Shown here piece after piece: positions 23,354 through 35,375 of a stretch of 64,000 nt of DNA (position 1 is its first letter; each line of letters begins with the position of its first letter). Under the pieces are notes generated by a model, which searched no databases, was not told the DNA's origin, and saw only the letters and a list, made by a program, of their open reading frames with translations. The stretch is from CAJXJP01 sp963926055 (GTDB lineage Bacteria > Patescibacteriota > Gracilibacteria > BD1-5 > UBA6164). Location: NCBI GenBank assembly GCA_963926055.1, contig CAWUVK010000002.1:37473-101472 (forward strand), in the 5' to 3' direction. Both the position numbers and the translations under genes were made by a program.

Positions 23354-23728
23354 ATGGCTGAAATTACACATAATGATAAAAAATTTGTGATTTCTGATGA
23401 AATTCAAGCACAATATAACGAATTAGTACAACTCATTCTTGATACAGATTCAATGGATGACAACGAAAGACAATACTGGTTTGATATTATGCCCTCAATG
23501 ACGGATGAACAAGTAGACAGACTTTTTAATATCCTAGATACTGAAAAGAAAAAACTTCAAGAACTAGAATCAAAATATCAAGAAGAAATTAAATCTCTCA
23601 ACGAAAAACACCTTATAGAATGGCAAGATTTTCAAATGAAAGATAACAAGAAAAAAATCAAAGACGAAGAAGCAAAAGATAAAGATTCTGATGCTGATGA
23701 CGTTTTAAATATGTTAAATGATTTGTAA
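23354..23728 (+). CDS. Acidic coiled-coil protein, unknown
   Basis: A 124-residue, highly charged protein. A helical region with DERQ-type polar residues leads into a coiled coil (about residues 55-95, EKKKLQELESKYQEEIKSL) and then a Lys/Asp-rich tail ending DDVLNMLNDL. The start is taken at ATG 23354 (MAEITHNDKK) rather than the upstream ATG 23339, which lies close to the -10 box. It has no UGA and a strong promoter, suggesting good expression. Two tandem terminators follow. No family was recognised. Confidence 0.65.
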   Translation: MAEITHNDKKFVISDEIQAQYNELVQLILDTDSMDDNERQYWFDIMPSMTDEQVDRLFNILDTEKKKLQELESKYQEEIKSLNEKHLIEWQDFQMKDNKKKIKDEEAKDKDSDADDVLNMLNDL

Positions 23729-23734
23729 AAATTA

Positions 23735-23770
23735 GAAAAAACCCACTAAAATTAATTTTAGTGGGTTTTT
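23735..23770 (+). terminator. Terminator after the coiled-coil gene
   Basis: AAAAAACCCACTAAAATTAA and TTTTAGTGGGTTTTT form a strong hairpin with a T run. Confidence 0.8.
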
Positions 23771-23794
23771 ATTTTTGAATATACATAATAAAAT

Positions 23795-23830
23795 AAAAAA
23801 ACACTCAAAATAAATTTTGAGTGTTTTTTT
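23795..23830 (-). terminator. Terminator after rpoC
   Basis: AAAAAACACTCAAAA pairs with TTTTGAGTGTTTTTT. It lies just downstream of the rpoC stop on the minus strand and can act on both strands. Confidence 0.8.
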
Positions 23831-23844
23831 TGAAATTCAGGGAA

Positions 23845-26800
23845 TTAGAAATCTGATTCTCCTTTCATTTCTTGTTCAACTTCTTCAAGATGTTTTTCTG
23901 AAATATCAATTTCAGCTTCTTCTGGATCGAAGTATTCTTGTTCTGGATCAAATTTATTTTCACCAGTATAATGTTTTCATGCAGGAATAAGTCTCCCGAT
24001 AATAACATTTTCTTTCATTTCTTTAAAGGTATCAATTTTACCAGATACAGACCCTTCAACAAGAACTCTTACAGTTTCTTGGAATGATGCAGCTGATAGC
24101 CATGAATCAGTATAAAGTGAAATTTTTGTAATACCTAAAAGTAGTCTTTCAGCAATACCTGGTTTTTTTCCTTGAGATAGGAGTACATCATTTTCATTTT
24201 TGAATTTGATAATATCTACAATATCTCCTGGGAAGAAAGGAGTATCACCTTTAGATGTAACTCTTACTCTTGAGAACATTTGTCTTACTACTAATTCAAT
24301 ATGTTTTGAATTAACTGTTTGACCTTGAGATGAATAGATAGATTTAATTTCATCAACAATATATTGTTGAGCTGCAATTACACCTGCAACATCCATAACT
24401 TTTTGAAGATTTAGAGAACCTTCTGTAATTTTTTGACCTTTTTTAATTTGGTCTCCATCTTTTACAATAAGAGTTCTTCAGATATCAAAGTTATATTCAA
24501 ACTGTCTATTTTCTTTATCTTTAACGACAATACAACCTTCTGAAACTGCTTTTACTTCTCAAGCAAATTTCGTAGTGATTTTTTGTTTATCTTTTGTAGA
24601 TCTCGCAATAATTTGTTTTGCTTTTACTTCTTGACCAACTTTTACAGCTATATCAAAATGTTCTTCAAAATAATATTCATCAGTCATTAATTCTTCTGCA
24701 GTAACAGTAACTGTTAATTCTTTATCTTTATGTTCAGTAGAAATTAAACCATCAATATCAGAAATTTCTGCAATAAGTTTTGGCATTCTCGCTTCAAGTA
24801 GTTCTTCTACTCTTGCTAAACCTTGAGTCATATCTCAACCTTCTTTGGCAACTCAACCCGAGTGGAATGTTCTCATCGTTAATTGCGTACCAGGTTCACC
24901 AATAGATTGTGCTGCGATAACCCCAACTGGAGATCCCATAGTTACTTCTCTTGTAGTTGATAGATCAATACCATAACATTTTTTACAAACACCTCATTCT
25001 GTTTCACATGTAGCAACACTACGAATATCTACTGAATCAATTTCATTTTTAGTGAGTACTTTTAATACATCAATATCAATTACAGTATTTGCTTCAAATA
25101 AAGTTGTTCCATCTTTTACCACTGGGTTTGCTAAAGTATGTGAATAAATTCTATCTTCGAATTTTTCTTCAAAACTTCCTATTTTTAGACCTTTTGTAAT
25201 AGTTTTATAATGAACTGTTTCACAATCATCTTCTTTAACAACAATATTTTGAGATGAATCTACTAGTCTTCTTGTTAAGTACCCAGATTGTGCTGTTTTG
25301 AGTGCCGTATCTGATTTCCCTTTTCTTCAACCATGAGTGGCAATAAAGTATTCTAGAGATGAAAATCCTTCTTTTAGAGTAGATTTAATTGGAAGTTCGA
25401 TTGTTGCACCTGAAGTAGAAGCAACTAAACCTTTCATACCACACAATTGTGTAATATTCCCCCAGTTCCCTCTTGAACCTGAATCAATAAAGTTATAAAT
25501 ATGATTTTTTCCATCAAATAATTGTTTCATATCTGATTCGATAACTTTTTTAACTTCAGCCCAAATAACAATAGATTGAAGATATTTTTCTTCTTCTGTT
25601 AAGAATCCAGTCCAATGATGTTTTTGAATATATTTAACTTTTTCAGCAGCAGTTTCTAATAATTTTTGTTTAGATTCTGGTACAACCATATCATCTTTAG
25701 AGATAGATAATCCAGAAATAGTAGAATATTTAAAACCAAAGTTTTTAATATCATTTACTAATTTTGCTGTTACTTCACCACCTAATTCTTCAAATGATTG
25801 AGATAAAATTCTTTTTAATACTCATTTTGTTAATTTTTCATTAATAAAACCTAACCCAACTGGTACAATTTCATTAAATAATAATCTTCCATAACATGTA
25901 TCAATAATTTCACCATTAATTCTAACCTTAATTGGTGATTTTATACCAATTACTTCAGCATCATATGCGTTAGCTACATCATTTAAATCTTTAAATATTT
26001 TTCCTGCACCTTTTCCAGTTTCATCAATAGCTGTTACATAGTAACATCCAAGAATCATATCTTGAGAAGGTGTAACGATTGGTTCACCTGAAGCTGGAGC
26101 TAATAAGTTTTTCGAACTTACCATTAATTCTCTTGCTTCTGCTTGAGCTTTATCCGTAATAGGTAAATGAACTGCCATTTGATCCCCATCAAAATCGGCA
26201 TTAAATGCAGTACAAGTAAGAGGATGTAATTGAATTGCCTTCCCTTCAATTAAAACTGGTTTAAATGCTTGAATTGAAAGTCTATGAAGCGTAGGAGCAC
26301 GGTTCATAAGAACATATTTTCCTTCAATAACTTCATCGAGTGAATCCCAAACTTCTTTTGAACCTTTTTCTATAAATTTTTCAGCATGTTTAATATTATA
26401 AACATATCCATTTTCTATTAATTTAGAGATAACAAAAGGTTTAAATAGAATTAGACCCATTTTTTTAGGAATACCACATTCATCCATATTTAGATTTGGA
26501 CCAACAACGATAACCGATCTTGCAGAGTAATCTACCCTTTTCCCAAGTAAGTTTTGTCTAAAACGACCTTGTTTCCCTTTTAGGATTTCAGTAAGTGATT
26601 TTAGTTTTTTCTTATTAGCAGTAACAAAACCTGATCTATTTGTTCTTGTTTCCCCAGTGATAAGCATATCAACTGATTCCTGAAGCATTCTTTTTTCATT
26701 TTTTAAGATTACATCAGGAGCACCAAGCTCAATAAGTTTTTTCAGTCTATTATTTCTATTAATAACTCTTCTATATAAATCATTTAGATCAGATGAAGCA

Positions 26801-27852
26801 AATCTTCAACCATCAAGTTGAATCATTGGTCTTAGATCTGGTGGTATAATTGGAAGAGATTCAAGAATAAACCATTCTGGTCTTTGTCCTGATTTCAAAA
26901 GATTTGATGCAAGTTTAATTTTTTGCATAATTTTCTTTTGTTTTACTTGTGTAGCAGTTTTTAATTCAACTTCTTGTTGTTCAATAAACCCTAGTAAATC
27001 AATTCTTGAAAGTAATTCTTTAAGATGTTCAGCACCTGTACCACCTTTAAATACATGTGGAAATTTAGATTCTAAAACTCTATATTCTAATTCCCCTACA
27101 ACTTCTCCTGTTTTTAGATTTTTTAAACCATTTCTAAGTCCTTCAAACTCTTCCATAAGTTCATCTAATCTTGACATTACTTCTACTTCAGCAGCAGCAA
27201 ATTTTTTCGGAGTAAGCTCTCATGCTTCTTTTTTGAGTTTTAATTCATTTACTTCTCTTTGAAGTTCTTTTTGCATTTCAGATTTTGCAACTTTATATTT
27301 ATCTTCAACTTCTCTTAATGCTTCTTCTTTTTTTTCTTCAAATACATCAGTAATAATATATGATGCAAAGTAAACAACTTGTTCTAGTTTTTTTACTGGA
27401 AGATCTAAAAGTAAACCAATTCTAGAAGGTACTGATTTTAAATACCAAATATGTGCAACTGGAGCATATAAATCAATATGTCCCATTCTTTCTCTTCTTA
27501 CTGATGTTTTTGTAACTTCTACTCCACATCTTTCACAAACGATACCTTTGTATCTAATTCTTTTGTATTTTCCACAAGCACATTCGTAGTTTTTTCTTGG
27601 ACCAAAGATTTGTTCACAGAATAAACCTCCTCTTTCTGGTCTTTGAGTTCTATAATTGATAGTTTCAGAAATAAGTACTTTCCCATGAGAAAGTGATCTT
27701 ATTCTTTCAGGAGATGAAACTCCTAGTGCAATCCCTGCAAGATTATCCAGATTTTTTCATTCTGTGATATCTTTTTTTCCGATATTTTTTCCAATTTCAG
27801 AAAAGTCAGTGATTTTGTCATTCAGAAAGTTATCTAAACTTTTGTCAAACAT
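23845..27852 (-). CDS. rpoC: DNA-directed RNA polymerase subunit beta'
   Basis: A 1,335-residue beta' subunit. The N-terminal zinc site includes ACGKYKRIRYKG and VCERCGVEV. The active-site magnesium motif NADFDGDQMAVH is in the middle, and the trigger-loop region carries THGGRKG. The second zinc cluster CETEGGVCKKCYG and a C-terminal acidic tail ending KGESDF complete it. About eleven glycines are UGA, including one in THGGRKG and one in the second zinc site. It is somewhat shorter than the E. coli protein (1,407). It lies 72 bases downstream of rpoB with no SD, in the usual rpoBC order. Confidence 0.98.
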
Positions 27853-27924
27853 TCGTTGTATATTTAGAGGTTAAAAATTGAGAGTTTTGGTAAAAACCTT
27901 GAAATTCAAGGCTTTTACACAAAA

Positions 27925-30900
27925 TTATTTTTTATCTTCATCATTTTCATCAAAAACTTTGTTTTCAATTCTGATAATATCTTCATATCTTTCTTTTGCT
28001 AAATCATTTTTTACTTGTAATTCTTCTTTATCAAGAAGATCAAGATCTAAACCAATAGCTTGTAATTCTTTAATAAGAACGTTGAAAGATTCTGGAATAT
28101 TTGGTTTTCTGATAGGAGCATTTTTAACAATTGCTTCATATGCTTGAGTTCTACCAGCCACATCATCTGATTTGATTGTAATCATTTCTTGAAGAATATT
28201 TGCAGCAGCATACGCTTCTAGAGCCCACACTTCCATTTCCCCAAATCTTTGTCCTCAATTTTGAGCTTTCCCACCAAGTGGTTGTTGAGTAACCATAGAG
28301 TAAGGTCCAACAGATCTTGCATGCATTTTATCTTCAATCATATGATGAAGTTTTAACATATATTTAACCCCAACCATAGTTCTTTCTTTAAATGGTTCAC
28401 CAGTTTCACCGTCAAAAAGTTGTACTTTTCCATCAGTATTCATATCTGCTTTTTCCATTAATTTATTGATTTCATCAATTTTAATACCATTTAGAATTGG
28501 TGTTGCTACTTTTATTCCTAATTTTTTTGCAGCCATACCAATATGAGTTTCTAATACTTGTCCGATATTCATTCTCGAAACAACCCCAAGAGGATTCAGA
28601 ATAATATCTACTGGAGTACCGTCTTCCATAAAAGGCATATCTTCTAAAGGTACAATTTTTGAAACAATCCCTTTATTCCCATGTCTACCAGCCATTTTAT
28701 CACCTACTTCAAGTTTTCTTGTTTGAGCAATATAAACTTTTACTTGTTTAAATACACCAGTTGGTAAATTATCACCATTTTCTCTTTTTAATACTTCAAC
28801 TTTTAATACTTTTCATCCTTGACCAGAACCAAGTCTTAAAGAAGAATCTTTAACATCTTTTGATTTATCACCAAAAATGGCTCTAAGTAATCTTTCTTCT
28901 GGAGAAAGTTCTTGTTCTCCTTTTGGAGTAATTTTCCCTACAAGAATAGAACCTCATTCTACATACGCACCTTCTCTAATAATCCCATCAACATCTAAAT
29001 CTTTTAATTTAGCTGAAGAAACATTAGGAATATCATCTGTAGTTTGTTCGGGTCCGAGTTTCGTTTCACGAACATCAAGAGAAAACTCTTTGATATGAAT
29101 CGATGTATACACATCTTTTTCAACTAATCTTGATGAAATAATAATCGCATCCTCAAAGTTAAACCCTTTCCAAGGCATATAAGCAACCGTTAAGTTATTC
29201 CCAACAGCTAATTCACCTTTTTCAATAGCGTGACCATCACATAAAACATCTCCTTTCTTCACTTTTTGACCGTGAGAAACAAGTGGTTTTTGGTGAACAA
29301 TCATATCATTATTTGATCTAGTAAACGTAATTAATTCATACGTTTTTTTATCTCCTGAGTTATATAAAACAGTAATATGTTTTGCATCCACTCCAATAAT
29401 TTCACCATCATCTTCAGCTAATACAACATATCCTGAACCTTCACCTACAATTCTTTCCATACCTGTACCTACAACTGGAGATTCAGCTTTAATAAGAGGA
29501 ACAGCTTGTCTCATCATGTTTGATCCCATTTCAGCTCTTGTCGCATCATCATGTTCTAAGAAAGGAATAAGAGAAGTTTCAACTGACATTGTTTGTTTTG
29601 GTGAAACATCAATATGAGTAATTTCTCTAATAAATGCAATAGTTGGTTCATTTCCAGCTCTTGCTGAAAGTCTTGTATCTGTAAAATTTCCAAATTCATC
29701 AGTAGCAGTACCGGCTTCGGCAACTGTTAATTTTCTTTCTTGGTGTGCATCAAAATAATCGAATTTTTTTCCTAAGAAACCTCTTATTTCAATTTTTTTT
29801 GCTGCAATTTTTTCTTGCATTTGTTTTGCTTGAGCCTCTGTAATAATAGATTTATCTTCTACTATAACTGTTTTTTTATCATCAGCAATAATATCACCTA
29901 AAGCAATTCTATTAATAGCTGATTTCCCATCATTTTTTACATCATGTTCAATAACTCTATATGGAGTTAATAAAAATCCGTATTTATCTACCTTTGAGTA
30001 TGATGCAAAGTGAAGTACAAGACCAATATTTGGTCCTTCTGGAGTACAAATTGGACATATTCTCCCATATTGAGTCGGATGAACATCACGAACTTCAAAT
30101 GAAGCTCTTTCTCTAGTTAACCCTCCTGGACCCATAGCAGAAACTCTTCTTTTATGACCAATTTCTGAAAGTGGATTTGATTGATCCATAAATTGTGATA
30201 ATTGAGAAGAACCAAAGAATTCTTTTAATACAGCAACAATAGGTCTAGAATTGATAAATGTACCTGGAGTAGCATCATCTAATTCAACTATTGTCATTCT
30301 ATCTTTCGCAATTCTTTCCATTCTCGCAATACCAACTTTAATTTTATCCATTACTAATTCACCAACTGATCTCACTCTTCTATTTTCAAGGTGATCAATA
30401 TCATCTAATTTATGATCTTCAAATTCATAAACTAAACCTAAGTAATATTTTAAAGCTGTAACTAAATCTGTAGAATTTAAAAATTTTCCATTTTCATCTT
30501 CATATTTAGCTTCTATACCAAGTTTTGATGCCATTTTTAATCTTGCAATTTCTCCAAGATCAAATCTTTTTTCATCAAAGAAAGTCACATCAAAAAGTTC
30601 TTCAACTCTTTCATCTGTAGCTAAATCCCCTGGTCTTAATAATTTATAAAGTGTATGAAGTGCTTCTAATTTATTTGTTGTCTTGTCTTTTTCTAGAGTT
30701 GGAGCAATATGATTTGCAATAATATCATCTCCCATTCCACTAAAAGCGTCTAAGATTTCTGCATTTGATTCTAAACCAAACGCTCTTAAAACTACTGAGA
30801 TTGGTAATTTTCTTTTTTTATCAATTTTTACATTAATAATACCTTTTTTCTCAATATCAATTTCAAACCAAGAACCTTTTCCTGGAATAATTTTTAATGC

Positions 30901-31383
30901 GTGACCATTTTCACCAAATGTAAAGAAAATCCCTGTAGATCTAATAATTTGATTTACAATAATTCTTTCAATACCATTAACTACAAAAGTTGCTGATTTT
31001 GTCATAACAGGAATTCCTCCCATATAAACATCTTGTTCTTTAATTTCACCAGTTTCTTTATTGAGCATTTCAAGTCTCACTTTTAACGGAGCTTCGTAAT
31101 TTAAGTTTTTTCTTTTACATGCTTCAGCATCATATTTAGGTTCTTCAATAGCAAATCCTTTATAGTAAATATCTACTTTTTCCCCAGAAAAATCTGAAAT
31201 AGGAAAAGATTCACTAAATACTTTATCGAGTCCTGTTTCTAAGAAATCTTTATATGAATTTAATTGTACTTCCAATAATTCTGGAATACCTGCAATTGAT
31301 CTATCATCAGTAAAATAATGACGACCTTTTATTTCATATAAACTTCCAACTTCTTTGGTTTTTGGAGTTGTTTTTTCCAACAT
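27925..31383 (-). CDS. rpoB: DNA-directed RNA polymerase subunit beta
   Basis: A 1,152-residue beta subunit, shorter than E. coli (1,342), as in other compact beta subunits lacking lineage inserts. Seen are the rifampicin-pocket region (SSQLSQFMDQSNPLSEIGHK then RRVSAMGPGGL), HPTQYGRICPICTPEGPNIG, GMAAKKLG and the C-terminal AQNGGQRFGEMEVWALEAY. Only three glycines are UGA (near 28255, 28812 and 28954); the rest are GGN, consistent with selection against UGA in a highly expressed gene. The UGA at 28255 sits on the invariant FGG position. ATG 31383 has no SD. Confidence 0.98.
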
Positions 31384-31458
31384 ACAACAAGTCTTGGTTA
31401 TAAATTTAAAATATAATTATTTATGCTTATGAAATATTTTTCCACAGTTCACAAATAC

Positions 31459-31464
31459 ATTATA
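31459..31464 (-). promoter_or_regulatory. Probable -10 box of the rpoBC promoter
   Basis: On the minus strand AAGTATAATG gives a TATAAT box about 75 bases upstream of rpoB. A convincing -35 box at standard spacing is not evident. Confidence 0.4.
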
Positions 31465-31582
31465 CTTAAAATCAAAACGGAATTACACAATCGAGTTTTT
31501 TTGACTTTAAATACGCAAAAAAGCGTACCACCCTTTCAGAATTACGCAATCGTAGGTGATACAAACGGCAAGATTATATACA

Positions 31583-31620
31583 AAAAGCCAAAAAATACAA
31601 CTATTTTTCGGCTTTTTTTT
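31583..31620. terminator. Terminator between rpoB leader and the next minus-strand gene
   Basis: AAAAAGCCAAAAAAT and ATTTTTCGGCTTTTT form a hairpin followed by a T run. The 31384-31656 gap otherwise holds only the rpoB leader and promoter. Confidence 0.7.
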
Positions 31621-31656
31621 TGAATTTTATGTTAAAAACTTTTTTTGTGAAAAGTC

Positions 31657-32007
31657 TTATTTTTGAATATCTGAATTTTCTCAACATTCATAAAAATTTG
31701 CTAGACTTTTTCTGGCATGAATAACATCACTTATAACAATTTTATTTTCAAAAAAAGTAGGTAATACTCTAGATCATTTTTCTCTCATTGCATTATAAAT
31801 ACAATAATCTTGCTGATAAGTTCATTCATTTATATCTGATTTTTTATCGAAACAATTTCACGTATAAATAATTCTCTTTCCAAAACCATCTAAGGTTTTT
31901 AGATGATACGATATATTACATGAAGATTTTTCATGATTTACATAAATAGATATTCATATTACTACTAAAAATATAAATATTATTAGCATAGGTGCTTTGA
32001 TTTTCAT
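31657..32007 (-). CDS. Small secreted or membrane-anchored protein, unknown
   Basis: A 116-residue protein with an N-terminal hydrophobic segment (MLIIFIFLVVIGISIYV, about residues 7-23) and a short extracytoplasmic part containing four cysteines (SSCNISYH, GNCFDK, QDYCIYN, FYECGE), which could form disulfides. UGA is used for glycine about five times, so it is native in style. It lies downstream of the broken metalloprotease gene on the same strand. No family was recognised. Confidence 0.55.
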
Positions 32008-32061
32008 ATATTATTAATACAGATTAAAGCCGCTCCTTAACTTACAGGAGCGGTTATTATA

Positions 32062-32705
32062 TTACTTAGATAACTCAGTGGCAAGATAATAAAGATCTAA
32101 ACCATTAAGAGTGTCTACATTTGGATTCTCTTCCATAATAGACTCAGAACCAAAGGTACAATACGGTTCTGTATTCGAATTTGGATACATTATACCATCG
32201 TCAGTGTTAGTATGCATAGCGCCTAAGGTATGCAATAATTCATGTATCATAAATCTTCTTTTTTCATTTGCTGTATATATATATATATATATGGAGGCAA
32301 TAAATTATTAATGAACACTTCTCGTCCAACCATTGCATTTACAGGAGCAGCTGCAGCAGCAGGATATTCAAGAGCTCTTTCAAATTCATATTCTCCAAAA
32401 TTTATATATTTCATTTGTATATCCACATACTCTGAATATGTAGATGTAGTACGAAAATTTAAATTTAAATTAAATCGTTCATCTGAAAATAAACCATTCA
32501 AAACATAAATTGCAGATGAAGTAGCATCTCTCCAACTATTTGGAACATTAGATTTAAAATGAATCACTATATCTGCTAGTTTTGATTTATGTGGCAACTC
32601 GGTATGCATTCTATAACCATTTTGGCAATAATCAACAGCAAACACAGAACCAGATATACTTAGTAGTACTGCAGCCAAAGCTGCTTTTATTTTTGTATTT
32701 TTCAC
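32062..32705 (-). pseudogene. Matrixin-like secreted zinc metalloprotease, frameshifted in a (TA)9 repeat
   Basis: Read with one repair, this is a 213-residue secreted protease. It has a GTG start, a signal peptide (AALAAVLLSISGSVFA, cleavage about residue 23), a middle domain and then the metzincin site HELLHTLGAMH (about residues 154-164) with a Met-turn-like GIMYPNS. The first frame runs to 32247 and the catalytic part is in another frame. The two meet at a (TA)9 tract at 32274-32292; losing one TA (or gaining two) restores a single frame through TANEKRRFMIHELLH. No glycine is UGA in either part, and an SD (AGAGGA) lies 8 bases from the start, both unlike neighbours. It may be phase-variable, decayed, or a sequencing slip. 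Confidence 0.75.
32274..32292. repeat. (TA)9 dinucleotide microsatellite inside the metalloprotease gene
   Basis: Nineteen alternating T/A bases. The number of units decides the reading frame of the protease; eight or eleven units would join the signal peptide part to the catalytic part. Confidence 0.9.
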
Positions 32706-32713
32706 AATAAATT

Positions 32714-32719
32714 TCCTCT
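32714..32719 (-). promoter_or_regulatory. Shine-Dalgarno site of the metalloprotease
   Basis: AGAGGA on the minus strand, 8 bases before the GTG start. Native genes in this window lack such sites. Confidence 0.65.
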
Positions 32720-32872
32720 ATTTGTGAGTTTTTGTTACGTTTGTTTTATGTTTCAATTAATACTTTTCATAAAAGCAAGAACGATGCTATTTAAAATAAA
32801 TTGTATGTCGAATTATTTTTCTATAAAAAATTTTTAAATTATATATTAATATTTAATTTTATTATTAATAAA

Positions 32873-33745
32873 TTATATTTTAATTAACTCATATCATTTA
32901 TCTTCAATTATTTTTTCATCTATTTCATATTTCACTGGAGAAAAATTTTCTAAGATTTTTTCATCAGAAATAATTTCTCCGTCTTGTTTTTTTGTTCTGT
33001 GGATAAGATTATAGCGAAAATATTTTCATTGAGAAAGTACAAAGCTATGAAATTTTTCGTAGACATGGAGTTTAAATTTTCTTGGGAAATCTGATAAAAT
33101 TTGTCATTTCACATATTTTTCATCGGTCCAAAGTTTGATTTGGATTGGATAATCGAGAGTATTTTTTACTTGCAAATCAACGTAATTATAAAAAACGGTT
33201 GCTCAACTGGCAAATGGTAAAACTCTCCCAGAATCTGGAAAAATATCGTATGAATGTCTGTGACGCTCTAAAATTTCTACTTCTAAATGCAAAAACATCC
33301 AATAAAGTAAATTTGAAAGTTGGCACAATCAACCTCCAACTCAGATTCAAACTCAACCATGATTTATCAAAACTCCATCAAGATATCATTTTTTATAGGT
33401 TGGTTTTCACACAAGATGCCAAAAAGAAAACACTTCTCCTGGTTGAATAATTAATCCATCGAGTTTTTCGATTGCAAGAGAAATATTTTTTGTTTTATTT
33501 TTTTGTAATTGCATATCAACATTTCATAATTTTCTCATGAGAACTGATTGATGACGAATATTTATATATTTTTTATAATTATTTTCATCACGATTTTTTG
33601 CTATATTTTTAGATACATTTTGAATATTTTTTCTCGTTCTTCTTATAAAAATAAAAATTATTCTCATATATGGAAACTGAAGCGAATATGATGGTTTTGT
33701 TTGAAAAAATTTATTTACTAAAAATTTTATTCTATCTTTATACAT
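32873..33745 (-). CDS. VanW family protein
   Basis: A 290-residue protein. After a basic N-terminal region it shows the VanW core: NISLAIEKLDGLIIQPGEVFSFW, GVLINHG, the GVGGGLCQLSNLLYWMFLH segment, the HRHSYDIFPDSGR motif and FASGATVFYNYVDLQVKN. VanW-type domains occur in vancomycin-resistance clusters and widely in surface proteins, with an unclear role in the cell wall. Here it lies among other wall genes. Glycines of GVGVGGGLC are partly UGA. ATG 33745 has no SD. It is divergent from the lipoprotein gene at 33997. Confidence 0.85.
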
Positions 33746-33880
33746 ATATTATTTTTTTATAATTATTCTAAATAATGTAAAATTTTGCAGAGATATTACA
33801 ACTGTTTTTATAATCATACTCATGAGATATTAAATGGACATTAAATTTTGAAAGTTTTTTATATTTCATCATAAAATAAA

Positions 33881-33911
33881 AAATATATTAAAAATAATTT
33901 TTAATATATTG
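33881..33911. repeat. AT-only inverted repeat in the VanW/lipoprotein gap
   Basis: AATATATTAAAAAT / ATTTTTAATATATT is a perfect inverted repeat in the 250-base divergent gap. It may be a hairpin or a regulatory site; nothing else stands out there. Confidence 0.4.
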
Positions 33912-33996
33912 TCTAGTATATTTTTTTTCAATTTACTGTACTTTTTTAATATTTCCTTAGTCTAGAGTTACGAATTTTATTAATAAAGAATAATTT

Positions 33997-35229
33997 ATGA
34001 AAAAAATATTAGCAAGCTGATTTGCTTTGGTTTTACTTTCAAGTTGCGGTACAAATACTTTTGAAACGCCAGAACAAGCATTATTAGAAAACCAAAAACA
34101 AATAGTAGAAAAATTAGAAAAAATTTCTGATTTAACTCCAGCACAAGCAAATTCAACGGGGGAAATGGATTTTTCAATTGAATCAAGTGACCTCAATTTA
34201 GCAGCAATTATGTCATATAATTTTGATGCAAATCAAGAAACATGAGACACAAGTGGAAATATGAATATTTCTGTTAATGGAAATATCGATGAAAATATGG
34301 GATTACCTGTTTCTAATTTTGCAGGAAAACTTGATTTTGATTTAATTGCATTAAAAAATAAATTATTTTTTAAAGTAAATAATTTAGATATTTCTCAACC
34401 AGCTGAAGATCCTGCAGTTGCTATGATTACATGATTAGCGAGTCCATATTTAGAAAAATGGTATTTCATAGAAGATGCTCTCAATCAAGTACAATGAGCC
34501 AACTTAAATATGATTCAATTTCAAAATGAATTTATAGAAGTACTTAAAACGCAAAGATTATTAAATCATGTTGCTACAAATGAAAATGAAGAATTTTATG
34601 ATTATGAAGTTGATATAAATCCTGAAACATTAATAGAAATTACTAAAAAAATAAATAGTTTATCAGCCAGTGACGAAAATTCTCAACTTACACAAGAAGA
34701 TTTTGATTATATTAAAAGTGATATCCAAACTCTCAACGAAAAAACTCAAATGAATGTAAAAATCTCAAAAGAAAATGTAGAACATTTCATTTTTACAATT
34801 ACTGATCAAAATGCTACTTTTACATTAGAAAATAATAAAACAAATATTAATGCTCAAGTTGTTGATGTAAATGCAGGTATAAAATTTGATTTTTTAGGAA
34901 CAAAAAAAATAGATGGTATTTCAGCTCAAATAAAAGCATCACAAGCTGATAATGAAATTTTATCTGGGACAATGTCTGTATCTACAGATGGGAAAAATAC
35001 AAATATGCAATTTGAAGCTACTGTTGATTCTCAAGGTGAACAAATGAAAATTAATATGAATCTTGATGACTTAACTACTCAAAATAAAATGGATATAATA
35101 GCTCCTGAAAACTCAATAGATTTTCAAGAAGTTATCATGGAAGTTATGGGAATGATGATGTGATGAGTTCCTATTCAAGGAGAAACATCTTTTGAAAATA
35201 ATATAGCAAATACAGAAATTGCAGAATAA
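33997..35229 (+). CDS. Putative lipoprotein, unknown
   Basis: A 410-residue protein with a lipoprotein signal peptide: MKKILAS, a hydrophobic core, then the lipobox LLSSCGTN with the acylated Cys near residue 18. The mature part is acidic and Asn/Gln-rich with alternating beta-type stretches, for example ISVNGNIDENMGLPVSNFAG, and repeated DxN segments; it ends IANTEIAE. The beta-rich, repeated pattern recalls LolA/LppX-like or other lipid-binding lipoproteins, but no family is assigned. UGA is glycine in several places. It is followed by mltG on the same strand, 146 bases later. Confidence 0.65.
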
Positions 35230-35375
35230 ATTATTTCTCAAAATATATATAGTTTTAAAAAACTGGCACAAAAAATTAATATATTGTGTCAGTTTTTTAT
35301 TTTATAGAATTAACAAATTGCATAATTTTATTTTTCACTACAATATTTATAATATTATTTTTCAAAAGAATTTTT

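Noticed and set aside
31423..31623. Open frame on the plus strand upstream of rpoB
   Set aside because: It covers the rpoB promoter region and a terminator hairpin, has low-complexity composition and no similarity to any family.
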